Assembly (NCBI GenBank): GCA_937136025.1
Contig: CAKZOC010000086.1
Location: 1-35,681, forward strand
Source of the DNA: an uncultured Bacteroidota bacterium
GTDB lineage: Bacteria; Bacteroidota; Bacteroidia; Flavobacteriales; Flavobacteriaceae
Direction of reading: 5' to 3'
DNA: 35,681 bases
The position numbers were made by a program, and so were the translations under genes. The notes under the pieces were generated by a model. That model was not told the origin of the DNA. It was given only the letters and a program-made list of their open reading frames with translations, and made no database searches. Positions 21,930-31,727 of this stretch are shown here, piece after piece; positions within the stretch are counted from its first letter, which is position 1, and every line of letters begins with the position of its first letter.

Positions 21930-23395
21930 AGCAGCTCAAGGACTTGTTGTTTGGAGTTTCTATAAGGGCGGTCAGCGGATCCACCGCGATCGGGGTTCGC
22001 GAACTCTGTTTTGATTCCAGGAGTATTCAGTCCGGTGACGTTTTTGTAGCTATTAGTGGCACTGAGGCCGATGGACACAGCTTTGTGGAAAAGGCGGTTG
22101 AAATGGGTGCCAGGGCCGTCATCTGCGAGCGCATTCCTGAAACCCTGAGGGATGAAGTGACCTATGTGGAAGTGCCGGATAGTCAGCAGGCCCTGGCGGT
22201 TATGGCCTCTCATTTTTATGGCAACCCTTCAAAGAATCTCAGGCTGGTCGGCGTCACCGGAACCAATGGCAAAACCACGGTCACGTCCCTTTTATACCAG
22301 CTCTTTAAAATGGCGGGGTATAAGGTAGGCCTGATCAGCACCATTCGCATACTGGTGGACGATGTGGAATACGAAACAAAATTAACCACCCCGGACGCCC
22401 TGACGATCAACAGGCATATGGCGCTGATGAATCAGGCGGGTGTGGAGTTTTGTTTTATGGAGGTCAGTTCTCATGGAATTGCCCAGCGCAGGGCAGAAGG
22501 GCTGCATTTTGAAGGAGCCGTGTTTACAAACCTCTCTCACGACCACCTGGACTATCACAAGACCTTCGCGGCCTATAGGGATACCAAGAAAAAACTTTTT
22601 GACGGCCTGCCCAAGCAGGCTTTTGCGCTTACCAATGCAGATGACAAGAACGGTCTGGTCATGATTCAGAATACCCGGGCGCAAAAATTCACATATGCCC
22701 TGAAGACCTACGGGGATTTCAGGGCTCAAATCCTGGAACAACAATTAGACGGCCAGCTGCTTAAAATCGGAGAACACGAGGTCTGGACAAAACTCATCGG
22801 GGCCTTTAATGCCTATAATATCCTGGCGATCTACGCGACAGCCAGCTTATTGGGGCTTGAGTCTATGGAGATATTGCAGGGCATCAGCCAGTTGCAAAAT
22901 GTCGACGGCCGCTTTCAGCATTTTGTTTCAAAAAATAAGGTTACGGCAATTGTCGATTATGCCCACACGCCGGACGCAATTAAAAATGTGTTGACAACAA
23001 TCAACACGTTGAGGACTGGAAATGAAAACGTCATCACCGTAGTGGGGTGTGGTGGTGATCGTGACAAGTCTAAGCGTCCGGTTATGGGGCATATTGCTTC
23101 TCAGATGAGCGATACGGCCATTTTCACCTCAGACAATCCCAGATCTGAAGATCCCGGGACGATTATCCGGGAAATGGAAGGCGGGGTGGAGGCCCAGAAC
23201 AGTCGAAAAATCATTTCCATAGAGAATCGCAGACAGGCCATTCGCACAGCCTGCAAATTAGCATCCTCCGGTGACATCATTCTGATTGCCGGGAAAGGGC
23301 ATGAAACCTATCAGGAAATAAAAGGGGTGCGTCGCGATTTTGACGACTATCAGATCGTCAGGGAAGAATTAGAAAAACAAGAGGCCAATGCCTGA
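21926..23395 (+). CDS. murE: UDP-MurNAc-L-Ala-D-Glu:meso-diaminopimelate ligase
   Basis: 489 residues. It adds the third stem-peptide residue in the cytoplasm. The ATP-binding loop is VTGTNGKTTV, followed by TTPDALTINRHMALM and MEVSSHGIAQRRAEGLHF. The C-terminal domain contains FTSDNPRSEDP: the DNPR motif is the known marker for meso-diaminopimelate rather than lysine as substrate, so the peptidoglycan is predicted to be mDAP type. ATG 21926 overlaps the ftsI stop. mraY follows after 35 bases, one of the larger gaps in the cluster. Confidence 0.96.
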   Translation: MKQLKDLLFGVSIRAVSGSTAIGVRELCFDSRSIQSGDVFVAISGTEADGHSFVEKAVEMGARAVICERIPETLRDEVTYVEVPDSQQALAVMASHFYGNPSKNLRLVGVTGTNGKTTVTSLLYQLFKMAGYKVGLISTIRILVDDVEYETKLTTPDALTINRHMALMNQAGVEFCFMEVSSHGIAQRRAEGLHFEGAVFTNLSHDHLDYHKTFAAYRDTKKKLFDGLPKQAFALTNADDKNGLVMIQNTRAQKFTYALKTYGDFRAQILEQQLDGQLLKIGEHEVWTKLIGAFNAYNILAIYATASLLGLESMEILQGISQLQNVDGRFQHFVSKNKVTAIVDYAHTPDAIKNVLTTINTLRTGNENVITVVGCGGDRDKSKRPVMGHIASQMSDTAIFTSDNPRSEDPGTIIREMEGGVEAQNSRKIISIENRRQAIRTACKLASSGDIILIAGKGHETYQEIKGVRRDFDDYQIVREELEKQEANA

Positions 23396-23430
23396 GTGCT
23401 CAGGCCTGAACTAATAAAAGTAAAGGACAG

Positions 23431-24651
23431 ATGTTGTATTACCTGTTTGAGTATTTGGAAAATCAGTACCAGGTTCCCGGGGCTTCGCTTTTCCAGTTTC
23501 TCACCTTTAGGGCGGGGATGTCGGTACTCTTGTCCCTTGTTCTGGCTACGGTATACGGCAAACGAATCATCCGCATGCTGCAGCGCAAACAGGTTGGGGA
23601 AACCGTTCGCGATCTGGGCCTGGCCGGCCAACAGGAAAAAGCGGGTACTCCTACCATGGGTGGGATCATCATCATTTTTGCTACGCTGATTCCGGTCTTG
23701 CTTTTTGCCCGTTTAGACAATATCTACGTCATTCTGCTGATCGTAACCATGCTCTGGATGGGGGTCATTGGCTTTATAGATGATTACATCAAGATCTTTA
23801 AAAAGAACAAAGAAGGGTTAAAGGGGCGATTCAAGGTCCTCGGGCAGGTGGTCCTCGGGCTTATTGTCGGAGCGACCCTCTATTTTCATCCCGACGTCAC
23901 CGTACGGGAAAAGAATTATTCGGTTATAACCACGGAGTATCGACTCGAGCAGGTGCAGGGGGGCGAAGTCAAGTCCCTGGTGACCAACTTGCCTTTTTTT
24001 AAGAACAACCAGCTCGACTATGCCCATTGGATCGGTTGGATGGGCGAGGGGGCTGAGCAGTACGCCTGGCTTTTGTTTATTCCCATTGTGATTTTCATTG
24101 TCACCGCAGTATCCAATGGAGCCAATCTCACCGATGGTATTGACGGCCTCGCGGCAGGTTCCTCTGCGATTATCGTTTTGACCCTCGGAATTTTTGCCTG
24201 GGTTTCAGGGAATATCATCTTTTCGGACTACCTGGACATCTTTTTTATTCCCAGGGCAGGAGAGCTCGTCGTTTTTATCACCGCCTTTGTGGGTGCCCTG
24301 ATTGGGTTTTTATGGTATAACGCCTACCCGGCCCAGGTCTTTATGGGGGATACGGGGAGTCTCACTATTGGAGGGGTCATTGCGGTTATCGCCCTGATTG
24401 TTCGCAAGGAGTTGCTGATTCCCATCCTGTGCGGGATATTTTTCGCAGAATCCCTTTCTGTGATGATACAGGTTTCTTATTTCAAGTACACCAGAAAAAG
24501 ATATGGAGAAGGGAAACGTGTTTTTCTCATGTCGCCCCTGCATCATCACTATCAGAAAAAGGGATACCACGAGAGTAAAATTGTAACCCGGTTCTGGATC
24601 GTTGGAATCCTGCTGGCCATTATCACCATTGTGACCTTGAAAATTAGGTAA
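23431..24651 (+). CDS. mraY: Phospho-MurNAc-pentapeptide translocase
   Basis: 406 residues, about 45 longer than E. coli MraY. It transfers phospho-MurNAc-pentapeptide to undecaprenyl phosphate, forming lipid I at the inner membrane. Family motifs: [47 protein letters not shown] and [16 protein letters not shown] (the His triad region). About ten transmembrane segments can be drawn. The extra length is an insert around residues 150-200 ([17 protein letters not shown] to LDYAHWIGW), which I believe is common to Bacteroidota. The stop and the murD start share one base (TAATG). Confidence 0.96.
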   Translation: MLYYLFEYLENQYQVPGASLFQFLTFRAGMSVLLSLVLATVYGKRIIRMLQRKQVGETVRDLGLAGQQEKAGTPTMGGIIIIFATLIPVLLFARLDNIYVILLIVTMLWMGVIGFIDDYIKIFKKNKEGLKGRFKVLGQVVLGLIVGATLYFHPDVTVREKNYSVITTEYRLEQVQGGEVKSLVTNLPFFKNNQLDYAHWIGWMGEGAEQYAWLLFIPIVIFIVTAVSNGANLTDGIDGLAAGSSAIIVLTLGIFAWVSGNIIFSDYLDIFFIPRAGELVVFITAFVGALIGFLWYNAYPAQVFMGDTGSLTIGGVIAVIALIVRKELLIPILCGIFFAESLSVMIQVSYFKYTRKRYGEGKRVFLMSPLHHHYQKKGYHESKIVTRFWIVGILLAIITIVTLKIR

Positions 24652-25991
24652 TGAGCAGAGAAAGGTTGGCCATACTGGGCGCCGGAGAGAGCGGTGTGGG
24701 GGCCGCACTATTAGGAAAACAAAAAGGGTACGAAGTATTTGTTTCAGACTTCGGCTCAATTGGTGAAAAATACAAGAACGTTCTTTTACAGCATGAAATT
24801 GAGTGGGAAGAAGGCGGACATAGTGAGGCCAGACTACTTACCGCAGGGCTGTGCGTAAAAAGTCCGGGGATCCCGGATACGGCGCCCATTGTGGTTGCGA
24901 TACAACAGGCGGGGATTTCCGTAATCTCAGAGATCGAATTCGGAAGTTGGTATACCCCGGCAAAACTGATCGCAATTACCGGAAGTAATGGCAAGACCAC
25001 CACGGCCATGCTCACCTACCATCTCTTGAAAGAAGGTGGTTTGGATGTGGGTTTGGCAGGGAATATCGGAGACAGCTTTGCCTTAAAAGTCATCCGGGAG
25101 CCCCGGGAGTATTATGTACTCGAAGTCAGCAGCTTTCAACTCGATGGGATTCGGGATTTTCACCCGCATATCTCGGTGATCACCAACATCACCCCGGATC
25201 ACCTGGATCGGTACGCATATCAGATGGAATTGTACATCCGATCCAAACTGCGGGTTTTTGAGAATCAGACCGAGGCCGATCATTTTATTTACGATCTGGA
25301 TGACCCGGTGCTGGCACGTGAAATTGATCCGGATGCCATACGACCGCAGACCTGGCCTCAGACCCTTGAAAAACGCCTTGAAAAAGGCGGCATGCTCAAC
25401 GAGAACCAAATTGAAATACGAACGAATAATAATGTATTGAAGATGAACACGGATTCCCTCGCCCTTGAAGGGCAACACAATGTAAAGAACACAATGGCCG
25501 CTGCTACGGTGGCGCAATTGCTGGGTATTCGCAAAGAGACGATTCGCCAGAGCGTAGCCACTTTTCAGGGAGCGCCTCACAGACTCGAAAAAGTGCTTAA
25601 GATTCAGCATGTCCAATACATTAACGACTCTAAGGCTACCAACGTAAACGCCACGTATTATGCGTTGGAGAGCATGAAAAACCCCACCGTTTGGATCGTC
25701 GGAGGTGTAGATAAAGGCAATGATTATCGTTCGCTTTTACCTCTGGTGCGGGAAAAAGTCAAGGCGATCATATGCCTGGGTATGGACAATACGCCCATTG
25801 TAGAAGCCTTTGGGAACGTCGTGGATCTGGTGGTAGAGACCTATGCCATGTCCGAAGCGGTAAAAGTGGCGTACAAAATTGCCAAACGGGGGGATACGGT
25901 TTTGCTTTCTCCCGCCTGTGCGAGCTTCGACCTTTTTGAGAATTATGAAGACCGTGGGAATCAGTTTAAATCAGCCGTTCAATCCTTATAA
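24651..25991 (+). CDS. murD: UDP-MurNAc-L-alanine:D-glutamate ligase
   Basis: 446 residues. It adds D-Glu to UDP-MurNAc-L-Ala. N-terminal UDP-binding domain: RLAILGAGESGVGAALLGK. Central ATP loop: ITGSNGKTTTAML. Then LEVSSFQLDGI, ITPDHLDRY and HNVKNTMAAATVAQ. The C-terminal domain contains INDSKATNVNATYYAL, WIVGGVDKGNDY and LLSPACASFDLF, all typical for MurD. The ATG overlaps the mraY stop by one base, and ftsW starts two bases after its stop, so these genes are almost certainly translated together. Confidence 0.96.
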   Translation: MSRERLAILGAGESGVGAALLGKQKGYEVFVSDFGSIGEKYKNVLLQHEIEWEEGGHSEARLLTAGLCVKSPGIPDTAPIVVAIQQAGISVISEIEFGSWYTPAKLIAITGSNGKTTTAMLTYHLLKEGGLDVGLAGNIGDSFALKVIREPREYYVLEVSSFQLDGIRDFHPHISVITNITPDHLDRYAYQMELYIRSKLRVFENQTEADHFIYDLDDPVLAREIDPDAIRPQTWPQTLEKRLEKGGMLNENQIEIRTNNNVLKMNTDSLALEGQHNVKNTMAAATVAQLLGIRKETIRQSVATFQGAPHRLEKVLKIQHVQYINDSKATNVNATYYALESMKNPTVWIVGGVDKGNDYRSLLPLVREKVKAIICLGMDNTPIVEAFGNVVDLVVETYAMSEAVKVAYKIAKRGDTVLLSPACASFDLFENYEDRGNQFKSAVQSL

Positions 25992-25993
25992 AT

Positions 25994-27193
25994 ATGAAGG
26001 CGTTTTTGCAACATCTGGAAGGGGATAAAGCTATATGGGCAGTGGTTGCCCTCTTGGCCCTGTTTTCCTTCCTGCCTGTATATAGCGCCAGTAGTAATTT
26101 GGTCTATGTGGTCGGCAATGGAACCACTATCGGGCATTTGCTGAAACACGGGATGTTGCTGATTCTGGGCTTTGGAATTATCTATGGCATGCACAAGATT
26201 CCCACCCATTATTACAAGGGACTCTCGATTATCGCCTTGCCCGTGGTCATTCTTTTACTGATTTACACCCTGGCCCAGGGCACCACCATTGAAGGGGCCA
26301 ACGCCAGCCGTTGGATTCATTTACCCGTTGTGGGTATAACCTTTCAAACATCAAATCTGGCGGCTGTTGTCCTGATGATCTACGTGGCCCGGTATTTATC
26401 CAAGATCAGGGATCGCAGAATTTCATTCAAGGAAAGTATTATTCCGCTCTGGCTTCCGGTGAGCGTAATCCTCCTGTTGATTTTACCAGCGAACTTTTCG
26501 ACCGCTGCCATCTTGTTTGCCATGATACTCACCCTTTGTTTTCTGGGGGGATATCCCTTAAAATATCTGATCGGTATTGTAGTCTCAGGCCTGGCGGTTT
26601 TGGCCCTTTTTATACTCCTGGCTAAAGCAATTCCAGATGTCTTTCCAAATCGGGTGGATACCTGGATGAGCCGGGTGGAGCATTTCTGGGATGGAACGGA
26701 TGGGGAAGGGGATTATCAGATCGAAAAGGCCAAAATTGCCATTGCCAGTGGGGGTGTAATGGGTAATGGAGCAGGAAAAAGCGTGATGAAGAACTTTCTC
26801 CCGCAGAGCTCCTCGGATTTTATATATGCCATTATCGTCGAAGAATACGGTTTGCTTGGAGGTTTTTCATTGATGTTCCTCTACATGTTGCTGCTCTTCC
26901 GAATTGTGGTGGTGGCCAATGCCAACACTTCGGTTTTTGGAAAATTGGTAGTGATGGGCGTGGGCCTGCCGATCATTTTTCAGGCCCTGATCAATATGGC
27001 TGTGGCCGTGGAGCTCTTTCCCGTAACCGGGCAGACCCTGCCCCTGATTAGTAGCGGGGGTACCTCCATATGGATGACCTGTATGGCGATTGGAGTAGTG
27101 CTGAGCGCGAGCCGGAACCCGAGGATGGATGAAGAAGTAACAGATAAAAGCAAAGAGGAGAACCCTCTGGAGATATTAAGTGGACAACTATAG
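25994..27193 (+). CDS. ftsW: Septal peptidoglycan glycosyltransferase FtsW
   Basis: 399 residues of SEDS type with about ten transmembrane helices. FtsW polymerises lipid II into septal glycan strands together with FtsI. Recognisable parts: GANASRWIHLPVVGITFQTSNLA early, the large periplasmic loop around DTWMSRVEHFWDGTDGEGDYQ, and TGQTLPLISSGGTSIWMTC near the C-terminus. The stop overlaps the murG start by 14 bases. The C-terminal ~25 residues are a hydrophilic cytoplasmic tail (DKSKEENPLEILSGQL). Confidence 0.96.
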   Translation: MKAFLQHLEGDKAIWAVVALLALFSFLPVYSASSNLVYVVGNGTTIGHLLKHGMLLILGFGIIYGMHKIPTHYYKGLSIIALPVVILLLIYTLAQGTTIEGANASRWIHLPVVGITFQTSNLAAVVLMIYVARYLSKIRDRRISFKESIIPLWLPVSVILLLILPANFSTAAILFAMILTLCFLGGYPLKYLIGIVVSGLAVLALFILLAKAIPDVFPNRVDTWMSRVEHFWDGTDGEGDYQIEKAKIAIASGGVMGNGAGKSVMKNFLPQSSSDFIYAIIVEEYGLLGGFSLMFLYMLLLFRIVVVANANTSVFGKLVVMGVGLPIIFQALINMAVAVELFPVTGQTLPLISSGGTSIWMTCMAIGVVLSASRNPRMDEEVTDKSKEENPLEILSGQL

Positions 27194-28286
27194 GTTTTTA
27201 CTTTCCGGAGGGGGCACCGGAGGACATATATATCCGGCGGTCGCAATAGCCGATGAGCTCAGGCGCAGACATCCCCGGGCCCAGTTCCTTTTTGTAGGGG
27301 CGAGCGACCGGATGGAGATGGAAAAAGTGCCACAGGCCGGATATGAGATTAAGGGACTCTGGATTAGCGGACTGGAGCGTAAAATAACACTAAAGAACCT
27401 GCTGTTTCCTTTGAAACTGCTGGCGAGCCTGATGAAAGCAAATGCGATCATAACAGATTTTAAACCCCATCTGGTCATCGGTACCGGGGGGTTTGCCAGT
27501 GGGCCAACCCTGCGAATGGCGTCCTCAAGAGGCATACCCTGTGTATTGCAGGAACAGAATTCCTTTGCCGGGATTACCAATAAGTGGCTGGCGGGTAAGG
27601 CAGCCAGGATTTTTGTAGCCTATCCGGGGATGGAACGCTTTTTTCCAAAGGCGAAAATCCGGTTTACCGGGAACCCCGTACGGGCTGAATTATGTGAATC
27701 CCTGCCTGACAAACAACAGGCCAAAGGGGATTTAAACCAACAGGAGGACCGCAAGACGCTGGTTGTCCTGGGCGGTAGTCTGGGTGCCCGACGGATCAAT
27801 CAGCTCATCGAGTCGGAGCTCGGATTTTTACAGGAGCTCGGATTTCAGATCCTGTGGCAATGCGGTAAGGGGTATTATCAAACCTATAAAAAGTACACCG
27901 GTCCCGGAGTGGAGGTCACTCCCTTTATAAAAAATATGCGCACGGCTTTGGCCTCGGCGGACCTGATCATATCAAGAGCCGGAGCAGGATCGGTATCGGA
28001 ACTCGCCCTGGTAGGTGCCCCGGTGCTATTTATACCCTCGCCCAACGTGGCTGAAGATCATCAGCGCAAGAATGCACAGGCCATTGTGGCCAAAAATGCG
28101 GCCGTGATGTTGCTGGAATCCGCATTGGAGGAATCCTTCGAAAAAACACTTGAGGGGCTGGTTGCGAACCCCGAAGGCATGCGGGCCATGGGGACCGCCT
28201 TTAAAGAACTGGCAAAACCCGGGGCCACGGCGGCTATAGTCGATGAAATTGAAATGCTCCTTCATAAAGCCACGAGTGATGAATAA
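27180..28286 (+). CDS. murG: UDP-GlcNAc:lipid I N-acetylglucosaminyltransferase
   Basis: 368 residues, GT28 family. It adds GlcNAc to lipid I to give lipid II on the inner face of the membrane. The N-terminal glycine loop is SGGGTGGHIYPAVAIA; GTGGFASGP and QEQNSFAGITNKWLA follow. The C-terminal UDP-GlcNAc domain has VLGGSLGARRIN, SRAGAGSVSEL and PSPNVAEDHQRKNAQ. The start is GTG 27180 (MDNYRFLLSGGG), 14 bases inside ftsW. The end overlaps murC by 8 bases. Confidence 0.96.
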   Translation: MDNYRFLLSGGGTGGHIYPAVAIADELRRRHPRAQFLFVGASDRMEMEKVPQAGYEIKGLWISGLERKITLKNLLFPLKLLASLMKANAIITDFKPHLVIGTGGFASGPTLRMASSRGIPCVLQEQNSFAGITNKWLAGKAARIFVAYPGMERFFPKAKIRFTGNPVRAELCESLPDKQQAKGDLNQQEDRKTLVVLGGSLGARRINQLIESELGFLQELGFQILWQCGKGYYQTYKKYTGPGVEVTPFIKNMRTALASADLIISRAGAGSVSELALVGAPVLFIPSPNVAEDHQRKNAQAIVAKNAAVMLLESALEESFEKTLEGLVANPEGMRAMGTAFKELAKPGATAAIVDEIEMLLHKATSDE

Positions 28287-29625
28287 TATTGAGCGGATAT
28301 ACTTTATCGGAGCGGGAGGCATTGGCATGTCGGCCCTGGCCCGGTATTTTGTACATCTGGGGAAAGCGGTCGCCGGTTACGACAAAACCCGGACGCCCCT
28401 TACCGATGCTCTGGAATCCGAAGGAATCGCCCTGCATTTTGAAGATGAGGTCGCTCAGATCCCCGAAGCTTTTCGCACCCCGGAAGGAACCTTGGTGGTC
28501 TATACCCCTGCCGTTCCCGATTCGCATACAGAATTGAACTATTTCCGCAACGGTCATTTTTCGATTAAAAAACGGGCTGAAGTTCTGGGTCTGATCAGCA
28601 CCAACAGCCGGTGTCTGGCCGTCGCCGGTACGCATGGGAAGACCACTACCTCCTGTATTCTGGCACATCTGCTCCATGAAGCCGGATTGGGATTCACCGC
28701 CTTTTTGGGGGGTGTCTCTGAAGACTTCGGTAGTAATTTTGTATTGGAGGGCACCGAATTTACGGTAGTAGAGGCCGATGAGTATGATCGTTCGTTCCTG
28801 TGGCTGTCCCCTGAAGTCGCCTGTGTCACTTCCATGGATGCCGATCACCTGGACATCTATGGCACCGGAGCGGCCCTGGAAGATTCTTTCAGGGAGTTTG
28901 CCGGAAAATTAAAATCAGGAGGCACCCTGCTGGTGCGAAAAGGACTGCCCCTTCAGGGCCTGACGTATGGTATAGAAGACGATTCAGACTACTGCATCCG
29001 CGATCTTCGACAGGATGCAGCCGGGTATGAGTTTACGATAAAAACCCCACAGCAGGAATTCAGTCAGGTGCGCTTTTCGAAACCCGGACACCATAACCTG
29101 CTCAACGGAGTAGCCGCTTTTGCCATGGCTATGCAGGTAACGACAGATCCTGAACCTCTGTTACGGGGGTTGGGAACCTTTAAGGGGGTAGAGCGCAGGT
29201 TCTCGGTACTCTACAAAGGGGAGCAGCAGGTGTATGTGGATGACTATGCCCACCATCCGCGGGAGATCGATGCGGTATACCAGGCGTTGCGGGAGCATTA
29301 TCCATCAGCGCAGATCCTGGCTGTGTTTCAGCCCCACCTCTTTTCCCGTACCCGGGATTTCGGAGGTGATTTTGCCCGGAGCCTCTCGTGTTTTGACGAG
29401 ATCTGGTTGCTCGATATTTATCCGGCCCGGGAGCAACCGATTGCCGGGATCGACTCACAATGGCTCCTTGAACAGATTGAGAATACAAATAAAAAGATGG
29501 TTTCCAAAGCCGATTTAATTCCTGAACTCAAGGTGCGAAAACCTCAGGTGCTCGTCACCATGGGTGCAGGGGATATCGGTCAGCAGGCCCAATTCATTAA
29601 AAAAGCTTTACGTGATGCGAGTTAA
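28279..29625 (+). CDS. murC: UDP-N-acetylmuramate:L-alanine ligase
   Basis: 448 residues from ATG 28279 (MNNIERIYFIGAGGIGMSALA). A longer start at 28243 would put twelve unconserved residues before the N-terminal Rossmann motif. MurC adds the first residue, L-Ala, to UDP-MurNAc. ATP loop: VAGTHGKTTTSCIL. Also visible: VEADEYDRSF, TSMDADHLDIYG, KPGHHNLLNGVAAFA, VDDYAHHPREIDAV and QPHLFSRTRDF. The start overlaps murG by 8 bases and the end overlaps ftsQ by 11. The start codon of the upstream-appearing frame belongs to the murG 3' end. Confidence 0.96.
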   Translation: MNNIERIYFIGAGGIGMSALARYFVHLGKAVAGYDKTRTPLTDALESEGIALHFEDEVAQIPEAFRTPEGTLVVYTPAVPDSHTELNYFRNGHFSIKKRAEVLGLISTNSRCLAVAGTHGKTTTSCILAHLLHEAGLGFTAFLGGVSEDFGSNFVLEGTEFTVVEADEYDRSFLWLSPEVACVTSMDADHLDIYGTGAALEDSFREFAGKLKSGGTLLVRKGLPLQGLTYGIEDDSDYCIRDLRQDAAGYEFTIKTPQQEFSQVRFSKPGHHNLLNGVAAFAMAMQVTTDPEPLLRGLGTFKGVERRFSVLYKGEQQVYVDDYAHHPREIDAVYQALREHYPSAQILAVFQPHLFSRTRDFGGDFARSLSCFDEIWLLDIYPAREQPIAGIDSQWLLEQIENTNKKMVSKADLIPELKVRKPQVLVTMGAGDIGQQAQFIKKALRDAS

Positions 29626-30334
29626 CTGGAATAGTGTAAAATTAATTGGACTAATAGCCTGTACCACAGGGCTGTATGCATTCTCTGAAGTGCGAAGTTC
29701 AGATCGGAAAATCAAAGAAGTGCACATTGCCTTCGAAGAAGGTGAAAACTTTTACCTGACCGAAAGTGCGGTTAATAAATTGTTAATACAAAAATATGGC
29801 CTGCTCCGCAATGCACCCAAAGAAGGGGTAGTTTTGAATACTATAGAGTCGGTCTTGCAGACCTCTGATATGGTTAAAAATGCCCAAGTATATCTTACTG
29901 TTGACGGTGACCTGTACGCAAAAATTACACAGCGCAAACCCATCGGTCGTGTAGCGGGAGCACATTCCTTTTACCTTGATGATGAGGGAATGAAAATGCC
30001 TTTGTCTCCCAGTCATTCTGCACGAGTCCCCATCATTACAGGTGAAATCACCGGCAAAACCCTCGAGGATGCCTATGTGATTTTAAATTTTATAAATCAG
30101 GATCCGTTTCTCAGCAAGAATGTGATTGGTATCCATATCGCAGGGGAATCCGATTACCATTTAAAATTCCGATTAGAGCACTTTGTGGTGCGTCTCGGGG
30201 ATACCTCCGATCTGGGGGAAAAGTTTAAGAATTTTAAAGCTTTCTACGCTCAGGCGACTCTGGAAAATACCCTGATGTCGTACCAGGTAGTAAGTCTGGA
30301 ATTTGATAACCAGGTAGTTTGTACAAAAATTTAA
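29615..30334 (+). CDS. ftsQ: Cell division protein FtsQ
   Basis: 239 residues from ATG 29615, which overlaps murC by 11 bases; an upstream in-frame ATG at 29564 would add 17 residues of murC shadow. A short cytoplasmic N-terminus is followed by one transmembrane helix (about 9-23, VKLIGLIACTTGLYAFS). The periplasmic part shows a POTRA-like start (IKEVHIAFEEGENFYLTESAVNKLL) and the FtsQ/DivIB core (AQVYLTVDGDLYAKITQRKPIGRV, FYLDDEGMKMPL). It recruits FtsL and regulates FtsWI. Its position between murC and ftsA supports the call. Confidence 0.92.
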   Translation: MRVNWNSVKLIGLIACTTGLYAFSEVRSSDRKIKEVHIAFEEGENFYLTESAVNKLLIQKYGLLRNAPKEGVVLNTIESVLQTSDMVKNAQVYLTVDGDLYAKITQRKPIGRVAGAHSFYLDDEGMKMPLSPSHSARVPIITGEITGKTLEDAYVILNFINQDPFLSKNVIGIHIAGESDYHLKFRLEHFVVRLGDTSDLGEKFKNFKAFYAQATLENTLMSYQVVSLEFDNQVVCTKI

Positions 30335-30341
30335 CGCAGCC

Positions 30342-31676
30342 ATGGAGCAAAAGAATTATTCAGTAGGTCTTGACATCGGTACCACAAAAATTGTGGCTAT
30401 CATCGGCAGGGAAAACGAGTACGGCAAAATAGAAGTTCTCGGTATCGGAAGGTCCCGTAGCCTGGGAGTGCATCGGGGGGTGGTCAATAATATTACCCAG
30501 ACGATTCAGTCCATTCAGCAGGCGGTTGACCAGGCCGTTGAGAATTCCGGGATTAAAATCGATTCCGTCACTGTGGGAATCGCCGGGCAGCATATCCGCT
30601 CCCTGCAGCACAGCGACTACATCACCCGACCGAATCCGGAAGAAGTCATTGGGGAAGAGGACCTGGAGAAACTCTGTAATCAGGTGTACAAATTGGTGAT
30701 GCTTCCCGGAGAGGAGATCATCCACGTACTTCCGCAGGAACACAAGGTAGACGGGCAGGCGGAAATCAAACAACCTATCGGGATGTACGGAGGCCGTCTG
30801 GAGGCCAATTTCCATGTGGTCGTCGGGCAGGTCTCTTCAATTAAAAATATAGGACGGTGCATTAAGAGTGCCGGCCTGGATCTGGACAATATTACCCTGG
30901 AACCCCTGGCCTCGGCCAATGCCGTATTGAGTCAGGAAGAAAAGGAAGCCGGTGTAGCCCTGATTGATATCGGGGGCGGAACCACCGATCTGGCGATCTT
31001 TAAAGATGGGATTATTCGCCATACCGCGGTCATCCCTTTTGGGGGCAACGTGATCACCGAAGACATCAAGGAGGGATGTTCCATAATTGAAAAACAAGCC
31101 GAATTGCTGAAGTTGAAGTTTGGCTCGGCCTGGCCCGGGGAGAACAAGGACAATGAAATTGTCTCCATCCCGGGACTCCGGGGTAGAGAACCCAAAGAAA
31201 TCTCCCTTAAGAATCTTTCGAAGATCATCCACGCCCGCGTCGTTGAAATCATTGAGCAGGTGTATCTGGAAATCAAGAATTACGGTCATGAAGATCAGAA
31301 GAAAAAACTTATCGCCGGAATTGTGCTCACCGGGGGAGGCAGTCAGTTAAAGCACCTGAAACAACTCGTGGAGTACATCACGGGTATGGACACCCGAATT
31401 GGATATCCGAACGAACATTTGGCGGGGGATTCGGATCAGGAGATTGCAAGCCCAACCTACGCCACCGCGGTGGGACTGCTGATGAATTCTGTGGAGACCA
31501 AATACCGCAATGAGAAGCGAAAGGAAGTGGCCAATGCCGAGGCTTCGGATGAAGAATTGGTTCTGGAGAACGTCCCCGGAACGGAAAGCCAGGCCGCTGC
31601 CATGGGAAGGGAACGCAAGTCCGTATTGGACCGGTGGGCAGACCGCCTGAAGGAATTTTTAGACAATGCTGAATAA
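30342..31676 (+). CDS. ftsA: Cell division protein FtsA
   Basis: 444 residues, actin-fold ATPase that tethers FtsZ to the membrane. Phosphate-1 loop: VGLDIGTTKIVAIIG. The 1C subdomain lies at about 85-165 (QEHKVDGQAEIKQPIGMYG). Phosphate-2: LIDIGGGTTDLAIF; adenosine motif: IVLTGGGSQLKHL. The C-terminal tail (VLDRWADRLKEFLDNAE) is amphipathic and should be the membrane-targeting helix. A low-complexity linker precedes it. ftsQ ends 7 bases before, and ftsZ starts 51 bases after, the largest gap in the cluster, with room for a separate ribosome-binding site. Confidence 0.96.
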   Translation: MEQKNYSVGLDIGTTKIVAIIGRENEYGKIEVLGIGRSRSLGVHRGVVNNITQTIQSIQQAVDQAVENSGIKIDSVTVGIAGQHIRSLQHSDYITRPNPEEVIGEEDLEKLCNQVYKLVMLPGEEIIHVLPQEHKVDGQAEIKQPIGMYGGRLEANFHVVVGQVSSIKNIGRCIKSAGLDLDNITLEPLASANAVLSQEEKEAGVALIDIGGGTTDLAIFKDGIIRHTAVIPFGGNVITEDIKEGCSIIEKQAELLKLKFGSAWPGENKDNEIVSIPGLRGREPKEISLKNLSKIIHARVVEIIEQVYLEIKNYGHEDQKKKLIAGIVLTGGGSQLKHLKQLVEYITGMDTRIGYPNEHLAGDSDQEIASPTYATAVGLLMNSVETKYRNEKRKEVANAEASDEELVLENVPGTESQAAAMGRERKSVLDRWADRLKEFLDNAE

Positions 31677-31727
31677 GGGACCTCGAGTCTTAAAATAAAA
31701 ACCGCAACACGAATAAATTAGAGATTT

